Source: Adenanthera pavonina (Eukaryota > Streptophyta > Magnoliopsida > Fabales > Fabaceae). Taken from it: DNA of 64,000 nt. The notes beneath the pieces were generated by a model. The model saw nothing but the letters and a program-made list of their open reading frames with translations, did not search any database and was not told where the DNA came from. The DNA is taken from NCBI GenBank assembly GCA_026686845.1, contig JAIVEN010000021.1, forward strand, positions 10,000,001 through 10,064,000, in the 5' to 3' direction. This document shows, piece by piece, positions 11,801 through 22,900 of the stretch; position 1 is the stretch's first letter, and every line of letters begins with the position of its first letter. The translations under genes were made by a program, and so were the position numbers.

Positions 11801-14800
11801 CATAATAATGGGTGCAGTACTATTCAATTCTCATGTCTGATTATTGACTTTTGTTTGTGATAATTGCAGTAATTGCATATATAGGTGTCTTTGGAACTGG
11901 GCTTTTAGGTGGTTTTCTTTTCCAATTTTTTGTTGAAGATACATCATTTCCAAGTAAGTTGATTGGCTGAGGAATGATATCCATTCCATTTTGTTCATCT
12001 GATTCTCATATATTATTGGATTGGATGTGTTTGTTTTGTTATCTTCTGATGGATTCTTATACATCAGAATTAGATAGTTTTCTTCTAAATGGCTAAATGG
12101 TGATGATGTTGATGATCATTACAATATCCTTCAGAGTAACTGTTTATTATCTCATTAGAAGATGTTTCAATCCCTTTAGGATATGGAGAAAGGAAACAAC
12201 TGAATTGCTGTTTTTGACATAAACCTTTCACCTAGTGTCCTTTCTAATTTCCTGATTATTTTACTGTCCCACTAGTCATGGTAAATGTCATAACTCTCTC
12301 TATTTTAAAATATAAGTCATATTTATCTACATCACATCTACTAAAGAGACCTTGATTCTTTTAAAAATTTCCACAGTTTTCTAAAATAACCCTCATTAAA
12401 TAGGGGGTAAAAATGGATTCTCTCTCCTCTATAACTTTTTTTGCTCTTCTTTCTTATAATTGAGTACTATCATAAATGTGGGTAAAATTGGAAAGAAAGC
12501 ATTAAATGCTCACTAACTTTCACAAAATGACTTAAATTTTGAAATCTTGATCCTCCAAAATTCCACCTTATATTTTGAAATAGAGGTAGTACTTTACTGT
12601 CTAGAAACTAGTGTCTATCCATATTCAGAGTGAAGGACATAATTGTCTGCTTCACTTTCCCTAATAAGATAGACCTTCCTCACCAATTCTCTCATAATGA
12701 AAACTCCAATATAGTGTTGTCTTTTCCATGGGAATAACTTGTGCAAAGTGAGTGTAGGTTATATGCTCCCTTGTCCACCCTCCCATGCCTCTCCTGCTAG
12801 CTTACTTGTTCAACAGTCCAAGTTTTTTGTCTAAAGTTGTGTGGTGTGCTTTGAGCCTAACCCCTGGTTTCCTGCCTGAAATGGAAAATAAAAGAACTTT
12901 GTCCCTGACCAAACCAATAAACAATTATAAGTAATAACTAATAACATTAACAGATGGAGAAGAGTAAATTTTATTTCTGTTGTAATACAAGGAGTCACCT
13001 ATAATGTTATTTTCAATGTGATGTTTCTTTAAATTGATACACAAGGGTGAGCAATATAAAGTGAGATAACTGAAATGGAGTGAATTCTGCTCTATCACTC
13101 TTATATCAATCATCTTCAGCTTAAAAGAATGGATTAATATGATTATCATTCTTAGAAATTTTATCCTGTTTAAATTAGAGGTTTTGTTTGTCATCTTTTT
13201 ATATGTCATGTGTGTGTTATAAAATCTAACCTTTCTGGCCTATTAATTGCCTGCTGTGTCTTCAGGAGGGTGGATAATTGTTATGGAGTTGTTTCCTGGG
13301 TTTGCTTTATATCGTGGACTCTATGAGTTAGCACAATATGCCTTCAATGCAAATGCTTCAGGAATCCATGGAATGCGTTGGGGAGATCTGAATGATAGCA
13401 TAAATGGCATGAGAGACGTCTTAATCATCATGGTTATTGAGTGCTTTGTGGTGCTTCTTGTAGCTTATTACATTGATCAAGTATCTGGAAATCGCAGAAG
13501 TTCTGTTTTTTTCTTGGAAAGATTTCAGAAAAAGCAAAAATCATCATTCCGGAAGCCTAGTATTCAAAGGCAGGGATCAAAAGTTTTTGTTCAGATGGAG
13601 AAACCCGATGTCAGTCAAGAGGTATGCTTTTCAAATATTTGTACTATTTATTTAATATGTATTCCTTTTGGTTAAAAAGATTGATGTTACAATTCTGGCT
13701 GATCATGGTGTGAATAGTGTGGCACAGTACTTCAATGAATTGGGCCGGTTTGGTAGAACTTTAATTAGTGTTCCACTCGAGAAACAAATTTCTTTCCGTT
13801 TTGGTCACTGTATTTTCTCTTCTGAAGTATGGTGCATTGTTTCTTAGGAAAAATAAAATGTAAGATGAGGAGTTTGACTCGCTTAGCTTGTACTTGTGAC
13901 GTAATGGTTTTTACCAGTTAATGATCTCAAGCATATGTTGCCAGTTTTTTGCAATTTTGGTCATTCTCATTATAGTGGGGCTTGCTGGCATGATATGTTA
14001 TCTTTTTATTTTGTCTTCAGAGGGAAAAGGTTCAGCAGCTGCTACTTGAACCAACGTTGAATTATGCAATCGTATGTGACAACCTTAAAAAGGTGTACCC
14101 AGGGAGGGATGGAAACCCAGAGAAATATGCAGTGAGAGGCTTATCTCTTGCTTTGCCTCAAGGGGAATGCTTTGGTATGCTTGGCCCCAATGGTGCCGGG
14201 AAGACCTCATTTATCAATATGGTCAGTTAAATTGAAGTTCTTCAAGCTATATAAACAAACCTTTGGAACGGTTTTTTTATCTGTGGAAGCAAGGATGAGC
14301 AAGTCTCTGCACATTACCTGAACTGCTCACATAGGCGGAAGGAGGAAAAGATTTAAAGCAAATAAAAAAATTTTCTGAACTAATGAAGGAGCTTCCAATT
14401 ATAGTATTTAGAGGGGATATTTTGAATGTACATACTGGAAGGGAAACTCTAATGGGTCACTTCCATTTTCTTTGAAACTTCCTTAGATGCCAATAATGTT
14501 TTAAATCTTTGAATGGATTTCGCCTAGACTATAAGTAACATTAGCTTATATATGGTTACAGATGATTGGTCTGACAAAGCCAACCACTGGTACAGCATTT
14601 GTTCAAGAGCTGGACATAAAAACTCAAATGGATGAAATATATACTAGCATGGGTGTCTGTCCACAGCATGAGTAAGTTGGAATTTTCCTCCACCTTTTAA
14701 TTGTATTTTTCTAAATAAAAATTTCAGTTCCTAAATTAATTGTTTTTGCGACATTATAGCTTGCTGTGGGAAACTCTCACTGGGAGAGAACACCTACTCT

Positions 14801-16280
14801 TCTATGGCAGACTTAAAAATCTTAAAGGCTTGGCCTTAAGACAAGTAAGTGAATTAGAGATTGGTATTTGAGAGTACTTGTTATTATAGGATTACAAAAA
14901 CCAAATTTTCATATAGATATCTTCTTTTTACATGTATGATGGTTTTGTGGAAGAGAGTATTTGAGCTTGGAAACTCACAGTTATTAGCATGAGTGTTCAA
15001 AGTTAGACTTTTCTCTTTAGCACTTTTCTGGCAATTGAGAATTTTATACTTTCATTCTGCTGCTGCAGGCAGTGGAAGAATCTCTGAAAAGTGTAAACCT
15101 TTTTCATGGAGGAGTTGCCGATAGAAAAGCTGGAAAGTACAGTGGAGGGATGAAGAGGAGGCTTAGTGTTGCAATTTCATTGATCGGAGATCCCAAGATA
15201 TGTAATGATGATCTCTCTCCTTAATCGAATCGACATTACAAAACCTTTGATAGAGAAGTTTCCATGTCATGCTTCTCATTCTGTAATTGCTGGGAAATTT
15301 TTAAGGTTGTTTATATGGATGAACCAAGTACTGGATTGGACCCTGCATCAAGAAACAACTTATGGAATGTTGTCAGGCGTGCAAAGCAGGATCGCGCAAT
15401 CATACTCACCAGTATCTTCCTTCTCCCTTATCCTTGTTGTAATATATATGACCGTGATAGGACTGTTCATAATATATCCTGTGCTTTCCTGTTTGTCTGA
15501 GATATAAACATGTATGCATTTTCCCCCCTCTTCTTTTGGTTCAATTACAGCATGATGTCAATTTCTTTTTGTCATATATTTGTACATATAATCATAAATC
15601 TTCTTCACATGATTTCAGCGCATTCCATGGAAGAGGCAGAGGCCTTATGTGATCGATTAGGGATAATTGTAGATGGAAGCTGGCAGTGTATAGGAAATCC
15701 AAAAGAGGTAAAATTATGAAAGCAACATGCTTTATCAATGTCATTTCCAATAGACCTTCATATAATTTAAGGATCAGGAAAAGCTTAGAAGTAGTGTTTA
15801 GATGTCTCTAATAGCATGGACGCATGTAGAATTCCCCAAAGAACTTCAATTAAGTCTTTGTCGTCTTGGATATAGCTTTGAGAGTGTGATGTGTGAATCT
15901 TTTCTGGTAATGCTCTTCCCACTGGTCTTTCAATAATCCTAATTCTTTTATCACTTGTTACTTGCAATGGTATATGATAGCTAAAAGCAAGATATGGAGG
16001 AAGTTATGTGTTCACGATGACAACATCTATAGAATATGAGAATGAAGTGGAGAACTTGGTGCACAAGCTGTCCCCAAATGCTAGCAAGACATACCATATC
16101 TCTGGAACCCAGAAATTTGAGCTGCCAAAAGTGGAGGTTAGAATTGCAGATGTTTTCCGAGCTGTTGACATTGCAAAGAGAAATTTCACAGTTTTTGCAT
16201 GGGGTTTAACAGACACTACAATGGAAGATGTCTTCATTAAGGTTGCAAGTGAGGCTCAGGCATTCAACTCCTTGTCATAA
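8741..16280 (+). CDS. ABCA7-like: ABCA-family half-size ABC transporter, copy 1 (intron 15 donor lost)
   Basis: Membrane ATPase of the plant ABCA (ATH) subfamily: one membrane half followed by one nucleotide-binding domain, likely moving lipids or fatty acids. Exons: 8741-8818, 9045-9426, 9567-9646, 9818-9962, 10223-10342, 10420-10544, 10835-10993, 11406-11568, 11647-11772, 11870-11953, 13266-13621, 14021-14221, 14562-14671, 14760-14844, 15069-15197, 15306-15411, 15619-15707, 15981-16280; total 945 aa. First membrane helix about residues 32-50, a Cys-rich lumenal loop to about 310, further helices about 340-590. Walker A GPNGAGKT at 661-668, Q-loop in CPQHD, signature YSGGMKRRLS at 762-771, Walker B VVYMDEP at 782-788, H-loop His818. 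The start ATG matches copy 2. Intron 15 begins AT instead of GT; retention or use of the nearest GT (15202) gives a stop before Walker B. All other junctions are GT-AG and no exon carries a stop. Confidence 0.9.
8822..8851. repeat. (CT)n microsatellite in intron 1 of copy 1
   Basis: About fourteen CT units directly after the exon 1 donor. The same place in copy 2 (22981-23000) has only an irregular pyrimidine tract, so the expansion came after duplication. Confidence 0.85.
9697..9716. repeat. (TA)n microsatellite in intron 3 of copy 1
   Basis: About nine TA units. Copy 2 has a tgtgtgtttgtgtgtgt tract at the corresponding place (about 23878-23895). Confidence 0.8.
12291..12591. mobile_element. 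Stowaway-like MITE in intron 10 of copy 1
   Basis: Inverted ends CTCTCTATTTTAAAATATAAG and (reverse complement of the right end) CCTCTATTTCAAAATATAAG border about 297 bp, flanked by TA on both sides. Copy 2 has the uninterrupted site at 33487-33500 (gtcattacttt), which confirms both the borders and insertion after duplication, or loss from copy 2. Confidence 0.8.
15198..15203 (+). promoter_or_regulatory. Mutated 5' splice site of intron 15, ABCA copy 1
   Basis: Copy 2 reads CCCAAA then GTATGT at the exon 15/intron 15 junction (36313-36324). Copy 1 reads CCCAAG then ATATGT. The invariant G is replaced by A, so the standard donor is missing. The ATATGT word is not the U12 donor consensus. Confidence 0.8.
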
Positions 16281-17874
16281 TTGTTACACACAGTACACTG
16301 ATAGAAATTCCAAGGTGGGCATGGTCTATCAAAGATAAATAGGTCAAGCTAATTATGAATAGGGATATGAGCATGTTTGAAGTGGATTCACATGCTTCTA
16401 TGTCTATTTATGAGTTGATTTATTATCTTTTATGTAGGCTAAGTCCACTAAAATAACTCTGTATAGCTTTCATTTATTATCTTTTAATAGGCCAAGTTCT
16501 ATTATGTTTTTTAATTGGTCTCTATGTATTTGAGATTGAAAGTCTGCAGTTGTGCTTTGGTTTTGCATCTGTTTACCTTGTTTTATACCCTCCCTGTTGG
16601 GTTGAGGGTATTTTGGATTTGGGGTTTAGAATTGTCGTATAGGGTGTTAGTGGGTAATTTTGTGATGTAGATAAATGATGCTACCATTAATGGTAAGTGG
16701 GTGATAATGCTTCAAAATCTTTTAATTCTTTTTTTTGAATGAGTAGTTTCTTATTATATTTATTCTTGTTTCTGACACTATAAAAGATAAAATTGAATAG
16801 TATATGTAATGTAAGTATATCATATTAGGTTAGGTTCGAGGTTACTCAGTCCCTGACTCAATTTGTTTTGAAGTTCATCTTTTGGGCCGCTTAATATAAA
16901 ATACAGCCTAGAAGTGGCTTGGTAAGGGATTATGTTGATTGAGTTGACCAAACTTGTTCATTTTTTTAAAACTTTGAGGGGATTTAAATATTTATATTTA
17001 TTCTTCTGAATATATGATCAATTGTTTTACTGTGTATTCCTGAAATTTAAACAATTCAATGATGAGTTTAGAGAACAAATAATACAAGAAAATGCAAGTG
17101 TTGCATTTGAAACTTGAAAAAGATATTATTACTAAGAGCTTGTTGGTCTGTCTGTCGATTTAATTATCTTAAAAAAAGCCTACTTATTATCTTCATGTTG
17201 ATTTTTTTTGGTTTTGACTCTAAGAATGCAAAAGAGGATAAAAAAAAGACAAAATGAATTCAGCAAAGAAAACATGAAAATACACAAATATAGAAGATTT
17301 TTTCCCTGGAAGATACAACTTGAAAATTGGTGGTCCATTTGTGCTTTTTTAAAAAAAATAGAAATAATGCTGAAAGTACACATCTTATCTCATTATTTAC
17401 TTGGGCCGGGTGTATTCGAATGAAATTTAAAGCCAACTCAACTTGTAAATTATGAAAAATATAAAGGCTATATTTAAACTTTGGTTAAAGATATTAGAGT
17501 ACAGTGCCTAGTCTCAATCTTAAAATGATTGAAAAAAAATGGGTATAAATACTTGTGGTGATACTAAGTAAGTAGCTTAAGCTATTTTGGTAGAAAGAAT
17601 GTACCAAGTAAAATAATCCACTTAATAAAAATGCTTAAGCTATTTTTGAAAAAAAAAACGATACTTCATGTATAAATAGCTTCCCCAAATTTTGTGTTTG
17701 TTACAAATAATCCTCCTCATCTTTTAAAATTTAAAACTAATCTTATTGAATTTTGAAGTTTTTTTCCCAAAGACCCCTCCTGTTCTTTTTTTTCCTTTTA
17801 TAATAAATCAATGACTCTCATTGCTATAAAAAAATAATAAGTTTTACACTGTGTAAAAATATAACAACTAAAAA
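16281..17874. other. 3' UTR and downstream DNA of ABCA copy 1
   Basis: No gene. The 3' UTR-like part (16281-16800) aligns with 37398-37920 behind copy 2. The part 16830-17440 aligns with 45030-45515 (words cttttgggc, cagaagtggcttggt, gatattattactaagagcttg), now far from copy 2 because of insertions. The part 17380-17860 is repeated at 19365-19830. Confidence 0.65.
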
Positions 17875-17875
17875 A

Positions 17876-18123
17876 AATAATGAGAGGCCACCTTCTAGGA
17901 AAGAAGGTTCTCATAGTTCCTTCTTCACAAAATAGTCCGTGTTCACATGAGGGAGATTAAAGAAAAAACTAATATGCACCGAGTCAAAGTTCACATTAGC
18001 AAGGTGAAAATCTCAATTTTTTAGGGCTCATTTGATATAAAATATAAATAAGAAACAAAATGAGAATGAAAAGGGCTCTTTCCTATAAATATGAGAACTT
18101 TCTTTCTAGTGAAGCCACTTTAT
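17876..18123. mobile_element. MITE with ~35-bp inverted ends
   Basis: The left end (ggccaccttctaggaaagaa, then ggttctcat) and the reverse complement of the right end (tggcttcactagaaagaaag, then ttctcat) are imperfect inverted repeats about 245 bp apart. No coding capacity. The flanks are TA-rich, so the target duplication cannot be fixed. Superfamily unknown. Confidence 0.5.
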
Positions 18124-18127
18124 TATA

Positions 18128-18408
18128 TACTATCTCTATTCTAATTTATAAGACATTTTAATTATTATACTTAGACCAAAGATAATAATTAATAATTAAA
18201 AAAATTTTTACTATTTTCTAAATTATCTTAATATAATATGGTTTATCCATAAATTATATTCTCCAGCATTAATTACATTCCATCCCTTTTTATGAATATT
18301 TTGGGTAAAATGAAATTAAATATACTATATAACCTGTAAATAGTTTTATAATGTAAAATATAAATTTCTTTAAAAGATGTCTTATATAACGAAATGAAGA
18401 GAGCACTA
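18128..18408. mobile_element. Stowaway-like MITE
   Basis: Left end CTATCTCTATTCTAATTTAT and reverse complement of the right end CTCTCTTCATTTCGTTATAT, each continuing into AAGACAT, with TA on both outer sides; about 277 bp, AT-rich, no gene. Confidence 0.6.
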
Positions 18409-18654
18409 GATTGCCAAACACAACTTTTATATTGTAGTTCATATTTTTCCTTTTTTTAAATTCATTTTTCATATACCAATGCAACAATAAAATAAAAACA
18501 GGAAGCAAATTATGATGTATTCGTTAACCATTTATTAATAATATTACTTCCATATATAGTGAAATTATTAATTATTTGCTAATATATTCTTTCAACTAAA
18601 ATTTATATATCTGTATATAATTTACAAAAGAATGATATACTTAATATTATTTAT

Positions 18655-18931
18655 TACTCCCTCCCTTCCATTTTATTTGTCGTGTAAAGATTTTTCATAT
18701 AAATCATTAAAATTATTAAATAATTTAGATTATAATAAAATTTATTAATACTTTATCAAAATATCTTTAAATTAAATACTAAAAGAAAACTTATACTCCA
18801 TGTACTATTATTTTTAATGAATGATAAAATAGTAAAATAAATAATTAATATTTTATTGCTAATATAAAATAATAAATAATTGAAATATTTAAAATTTTTA
18901 AAATAATAAATAAAATAAGGCGGAGGGATTA
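18655..18931. mobile_element. Stowaway-like MITE upstream of copy 2
   Basis: Ends CTCCCTCCCTTCCATTTTAT and, reverse-complemented, ATCCCTCCGCCTTATTTTAT, flanked by TA. About 273 bp. The homologous DNA upstream of copy 1 (about 810-840, acattatttatttttat) lacks it. Confidence 0.75.
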
Positions 18932-20539
18932 TTTATTTCTTTTATTAGTTTTATCCCAAATATTTACTTACTTAAATCATTACAAAAACACTTAATGTCC
19001 TTTTTTTCCCATGTTCGTACGAATGTGATTTAAGTTTTCGTGTATTTTAAGCAGTTAATTTTTTCCCGTTATCTTGACTACCGAGGAAATAACTAACTGC
19101 AATTGTAGAATAACAAAAGTCAAAAACAAAACGCGTACCAAAAATTATACAAACCAAAGAAAGAGACAAGAAATAAACTTGATAATGCTAATTTAATTAG
19201 ATTTACAAATATATACAAATTTTAAAATAATTCGCCTTACGTGGCCAATAAAAATGTAAGTTGACTATGATAAATTAATTCATTGTCAATTAAGTGCGGT
19301 CATTAGTACTAATTGCAAGCAAGCCGTTTAATAAGCCAATTATCAAATAATTCTGACAATAGACATCTTGGCTCATTATTTACTTGGGCCGGGCGTATTC
19401 GAATGAGATTTATGGCGAACTCAACTTGTAAATTATAAAAATATGAAGGTTATATTTAAGCTTTTGTCAAAGACATTAGATTACAATGACAAGTCTCACA
19501 TCTAAAATGACTAAAAAATTTTATAAAAAATGATTGAAAAAGAATCCTAACTAAGTAGCTTAGGCTAGTTTGGTAAAAAGGATAATCTAAATATAATCAT
19601 CCACATAATATAGAAGCTCAAATTATTTTGATAAAAAGGATGCTCCAAGTATATATAACTTCCCAAAATTTTGTTTTTGTTGCAAATAATCCTCCTCATC
19701 TTTTAAAGTTTAAAATTAATCTTATTGAGTTTTCAATTTTTTATCCAAAGGCCCAGACTGTTCTTTCTTTCTTTTGTAATAAATTGATGACTTTCATTGC
19801 AATAAAAATAAATAAATAAGCTTTACACTGCAATTGAAGAATAACAATTTAAGTTTTTGTGTATTTTAAGTAGTTCAATTTTTTTTTTTAATTTTGACTA
19901 CCTACGAAATAATTAACTGCCATTGAAGAATAACAAAAGTCAAAAACAAAACGCGTACCAAAAAAATTATATAAAGCAAACCAAAGAAAGAGACAAAAAT
20001 AAACTTGATTATACAGTTTAGCTTGATTTACAAAAATATACAAATTTTAAATTAATTAGCTTTACGTATGATAAATTAATTTTTTTTTACAAACAAAAGA
20101 AAAGCTACTGACTTTATTGTATATTAAGTGAGCTCATTAGTACTAATTGTAAGTTAGCCGCTTAATAAGCCAATTATCAACCTATATGGGAGTAGATTTT
20201 GAAGCCACTGTCAATTATATATGTTATATATTAATTAGTTAGATATAATCTAAATTATATGATAGATTTTATGTAATATTTTATTCATGTAATAGTGATA
20301 TAACAAATAATAGAATATAAGTCTCGTGCAACATTATTTATGTGATAAGAAGTAAATAATGGCATGCGTAACTTATTAATATATCTTAATTTAGTATTAA
20401 TTCATTAACCAATATATAAGTAATATATTTATTATTAGTGCAATCCATGCAGCTAATCTCACTCAATAGCATAAAGCTGCGATTCTAGTATTCATTAATG
20501 GATGAAATTAAAATAAATTTAAAATAAGTGTTTTTGAAG
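18932..20539. repeat. Duplicated intergenic blocks (downstream-type and upstream-type)
   Basis: Order seen across 17380-20215: downstream-type block (17380-17860), upstream-type block (18540-19355), downstream-type block again (19365-19830), upstream-type block again (19850-20215). The downstream block carries gggccggg(t/c)gtattcgaatga; the upstream block carries aaaagtcaaaaacaaaacgcgtacc and cttaataagccaattatcaa. No gene in between. Confidence 0.65.
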
Positions 20540-21219
20540 ATAAAAATCATGGCCCGGGCTAAGACATGACAACTTAAGCAGTGGCCTTAGGTTTAGACCC
20601 TCAAAAATAAATTTTACCCACCCTCTTTTTATATCTTTTGTGATTGTTTGTCAATATATTTCTATATGTATTAGAATAACCTATTCCTTTTATTGAGACA
20701 TGATTTGAACAATTTTTAGAATATAAAAATTTGAAACTTTAGAAGATGATGATGAATTGAAAACATGTTGTATTAATCTTAGAGAATATTGTGTCAGATA
20801 GTCCTAATTCATTTTCAGAATTAATTTGAGGGCATTGAAAGAAGTGTATATAGAAAAAATTAATAGATGTCTTAAATTATATCAAAAGATTTTTCCACAT
20901 GCATGTGTTAATCATAAAATATTATTGATAATATACATGATGGTTGCTTCTGTCGAAAGAAATTTTTAAAATTTAAAATGGCTTAAATTCTATATAAGAT
21001 TAACTATATTACAAGAAAGATTAAATGGATAAAGCGTTTTATTTATTTATTTAGAATATGAAATATTAGAATTACTTGATTACATATAAAACTTTGATAA
21101 TAGTTCATTCTACAACTTGAAAAGCTAGAAAAATGATATAAGAATTAATGAATTATATTAGGTTTTTCCAACAATTTTGGTTAAGACTCTAAAATGTCCG
21201 GACACGGCCTGACAAAAAT
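20540..21219 (+). mobile_element. hAT transposon remnant with transposase tail
   Basis: Borders are inferred from inverted-type ends (CATGGCCCGGGC at 20548 and, reverse-complemented, CAGGCCGTGTCC ending 21211) and near-identical 8-mers outside them, ATAAAAAT (20540-20547) and ACAAAAAT (21212-21219). Between 20720 and 21110 the + strand translates, with stops, to the C-terminal part of a hAT transposase of the zf-MYM/TTF type: an acidic DDDELK stretch, then the dimerisation motif VASVERNF with LQERLNG downstream. It is an internally deleted, dead copy. Confidence 0.65.
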
Positions 21220-21284
21220 GGTTCTCGTATTTTTATTATGAAAAAGAATAACAAACTTTTTATTTTTGAATAAGAAACAATTAT

Positions 21285-21286
21285 TA

Positions 21287-21336
<50 letters not shown>
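21285..21336. repeat. (AAT)n microsatellite
   Basis: About seventeen ATA/AAT units. It explains the poly-asparagine frame at this place, which is not a gene. Confidence 0.9.
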
Positions 21337-21337
<1 letters not shown>

Positions 21338-21552
21338 GAAATCATTTCTTTGCAACCAAGAAATCATTTTGTTCTCCATTTGAATGTTGTGTTTGAAAAG
21401 TTGCCCTCTGTCTTCTCGCAAAGACGGAGGAAGAGATCATCAATGGGGGCCCTCCTCGTACCTCCCATATTTCAATTGGATGATATTGGGAGAAGCATTA
21501 TTAAAATATGATGATGTTTTATCTCTGTATCTTAAGCGACATTAGCCACTCT

Positions 21553-21841
21553 TATTTCCTCCGGTTCAAAATATAAAAATTTTTTAACCATTTTACGCAT
21601 ATTAAAAAAAGATGGTTACACTCTTAAATTTCTCAAAAAAAAACTCAACATCTCATTTTTACCCTTATTAATTACCAATAATTAAAATTATTTTCACTCT
21701 TTTTCATTACAAATTACGAAACTGGTCATCAATAAATATGGGCAAAAAAGGTAAACTACTACTAAATATTATATAACACCTTATATTTTGGATTAAAGAA
21801 AAATTTTAGATAATTTCTTATATTTTGGACCGAAGGGAGTA
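21553..21841. mobile_element. Stowaway-like MITE
   Basis: Left end TTTCCTCCGGTTCAAAATAT and reverse complement of the right end CTCCCTTCGGTCCAAAATAT, TA on both sides, about 285 bp, no coding capacity. Confidence 0.75.
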
Positions 21842-22579
21842 TATCTTAAACAACGTTAGTTATTCTTATTGGTGGCGATATTTCTAATCGCAATAAAAGA
21901 AACTGATGTTTTATCTAAAATTTTTGACTCTATCTCTCTTCTATAATTTTATATTGTACCTTCAGTACTTATTCGAAATCTTATTTCGTATGAAGACATG
22001 AAGTGGTCTCCAATATTTCCATGAAATTTCATGCTTTACTTTCTTTTGGTTGTGTTTCCGTCCAAGCTACTACTTAGTATTACTATTATTAGTGATATTG
22101 TTATATATTCCTTGTAGTCTCACATGCAAGGAAATTTTCTGGGAGTAGTTTTGCTCCCAGAAGATGATAAGGGATTAATATTAATATTTAGATTATTTAT
22201 GCATTATTAATTGTATGGTAGTATTAAGTTTGGAGTATTTTTGAAAAAAAATTTTATTTGAGACACATTGAGGAGTATTAACTGTTTTTCTTAATTTATG
22301 TGAGTTAATTATTTATTTTTATATCGGAAAGTGTAATAAATGTTACACTGGTTTTTTTTTCTTTGCTAAGAGTATAAACATTAGGATCCATTTAAAAACT
22401 TTAAATTACTTGGACTAATTTCAAAATTCACTGAAACCATGAGGAGTAAAATACATTAGGATTTATTTAAAAAATTTAAATTATATGGACCAATTTCAAA
22501 ATTCGCTTAAATATGGGTACTAAAGTATTCAATTTCCCAATATTAATATATTACTCTTAACACACCTTTTATGGAAATC
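21842..22579. other. Upstream non-coding DNA of ABCA copy 2
   Basis: No gene. 21880-22040 aligns with about 6150-6330 upstream of copy 1. A perfect 8-bp hairpin (TCTGGGAG, 8-nt loop, CTCCCAGA) lies at 22138-22161. A stretch of about 70 bp (cattaggatccatttaaaaa) is directly repeated at about 22379 and 22452. Confidence 0.55.
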
Positions 22580-22900
22580 AGTTCCGAACGTTGCAAGCAA
22601 ATGACCATTCTCACGAGAGGAAACGCGTCCTTTCAAACTGTGGATGGGCCGGATGATGCGTTCTTTTTAATATGTTAATTAAGGGTAGCTTTGAATTCGA
22701 TAAATTTAAAGTAGTTGACTTTGAATTTATAAAATAATAATATTCTCAAACTTTAGAGGTGCAGCAAGCTGCAGAGTCGAGGCAGAGGAACAAGATTGTC
22801 TCTGTTTGTCTCTGTTGAACTGCATTACACTTGAAGTGCTTGATACTTCGCGGGAACTTGCCAAAAGCCGTTGCCTCCGCCGGCGGCTTAACGGTCATCA
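22580..22900 (+). promoter_or_regulatory. Proximal promoter and 5' UTR of ABCA copy 2
   Basis: Aligns with 8486-8740. It shares the ACGCGTCC word (22623-22630), a gtggatgggcc block and the tagctttgaattcgataaattta block. A TATAAAA word is at 22728-22734. The 5' UTR of copy 2 is longer, with an extra GC-rich stretch (gccgttgcctccgccggcgg) before the ATG. Confidence 0.45.

Noticed and set aside
21266..21511. Poly-asparagine protein
   Set aside because: It is the (AAT)n microsatellite in frame with flanking non-coding DNA.
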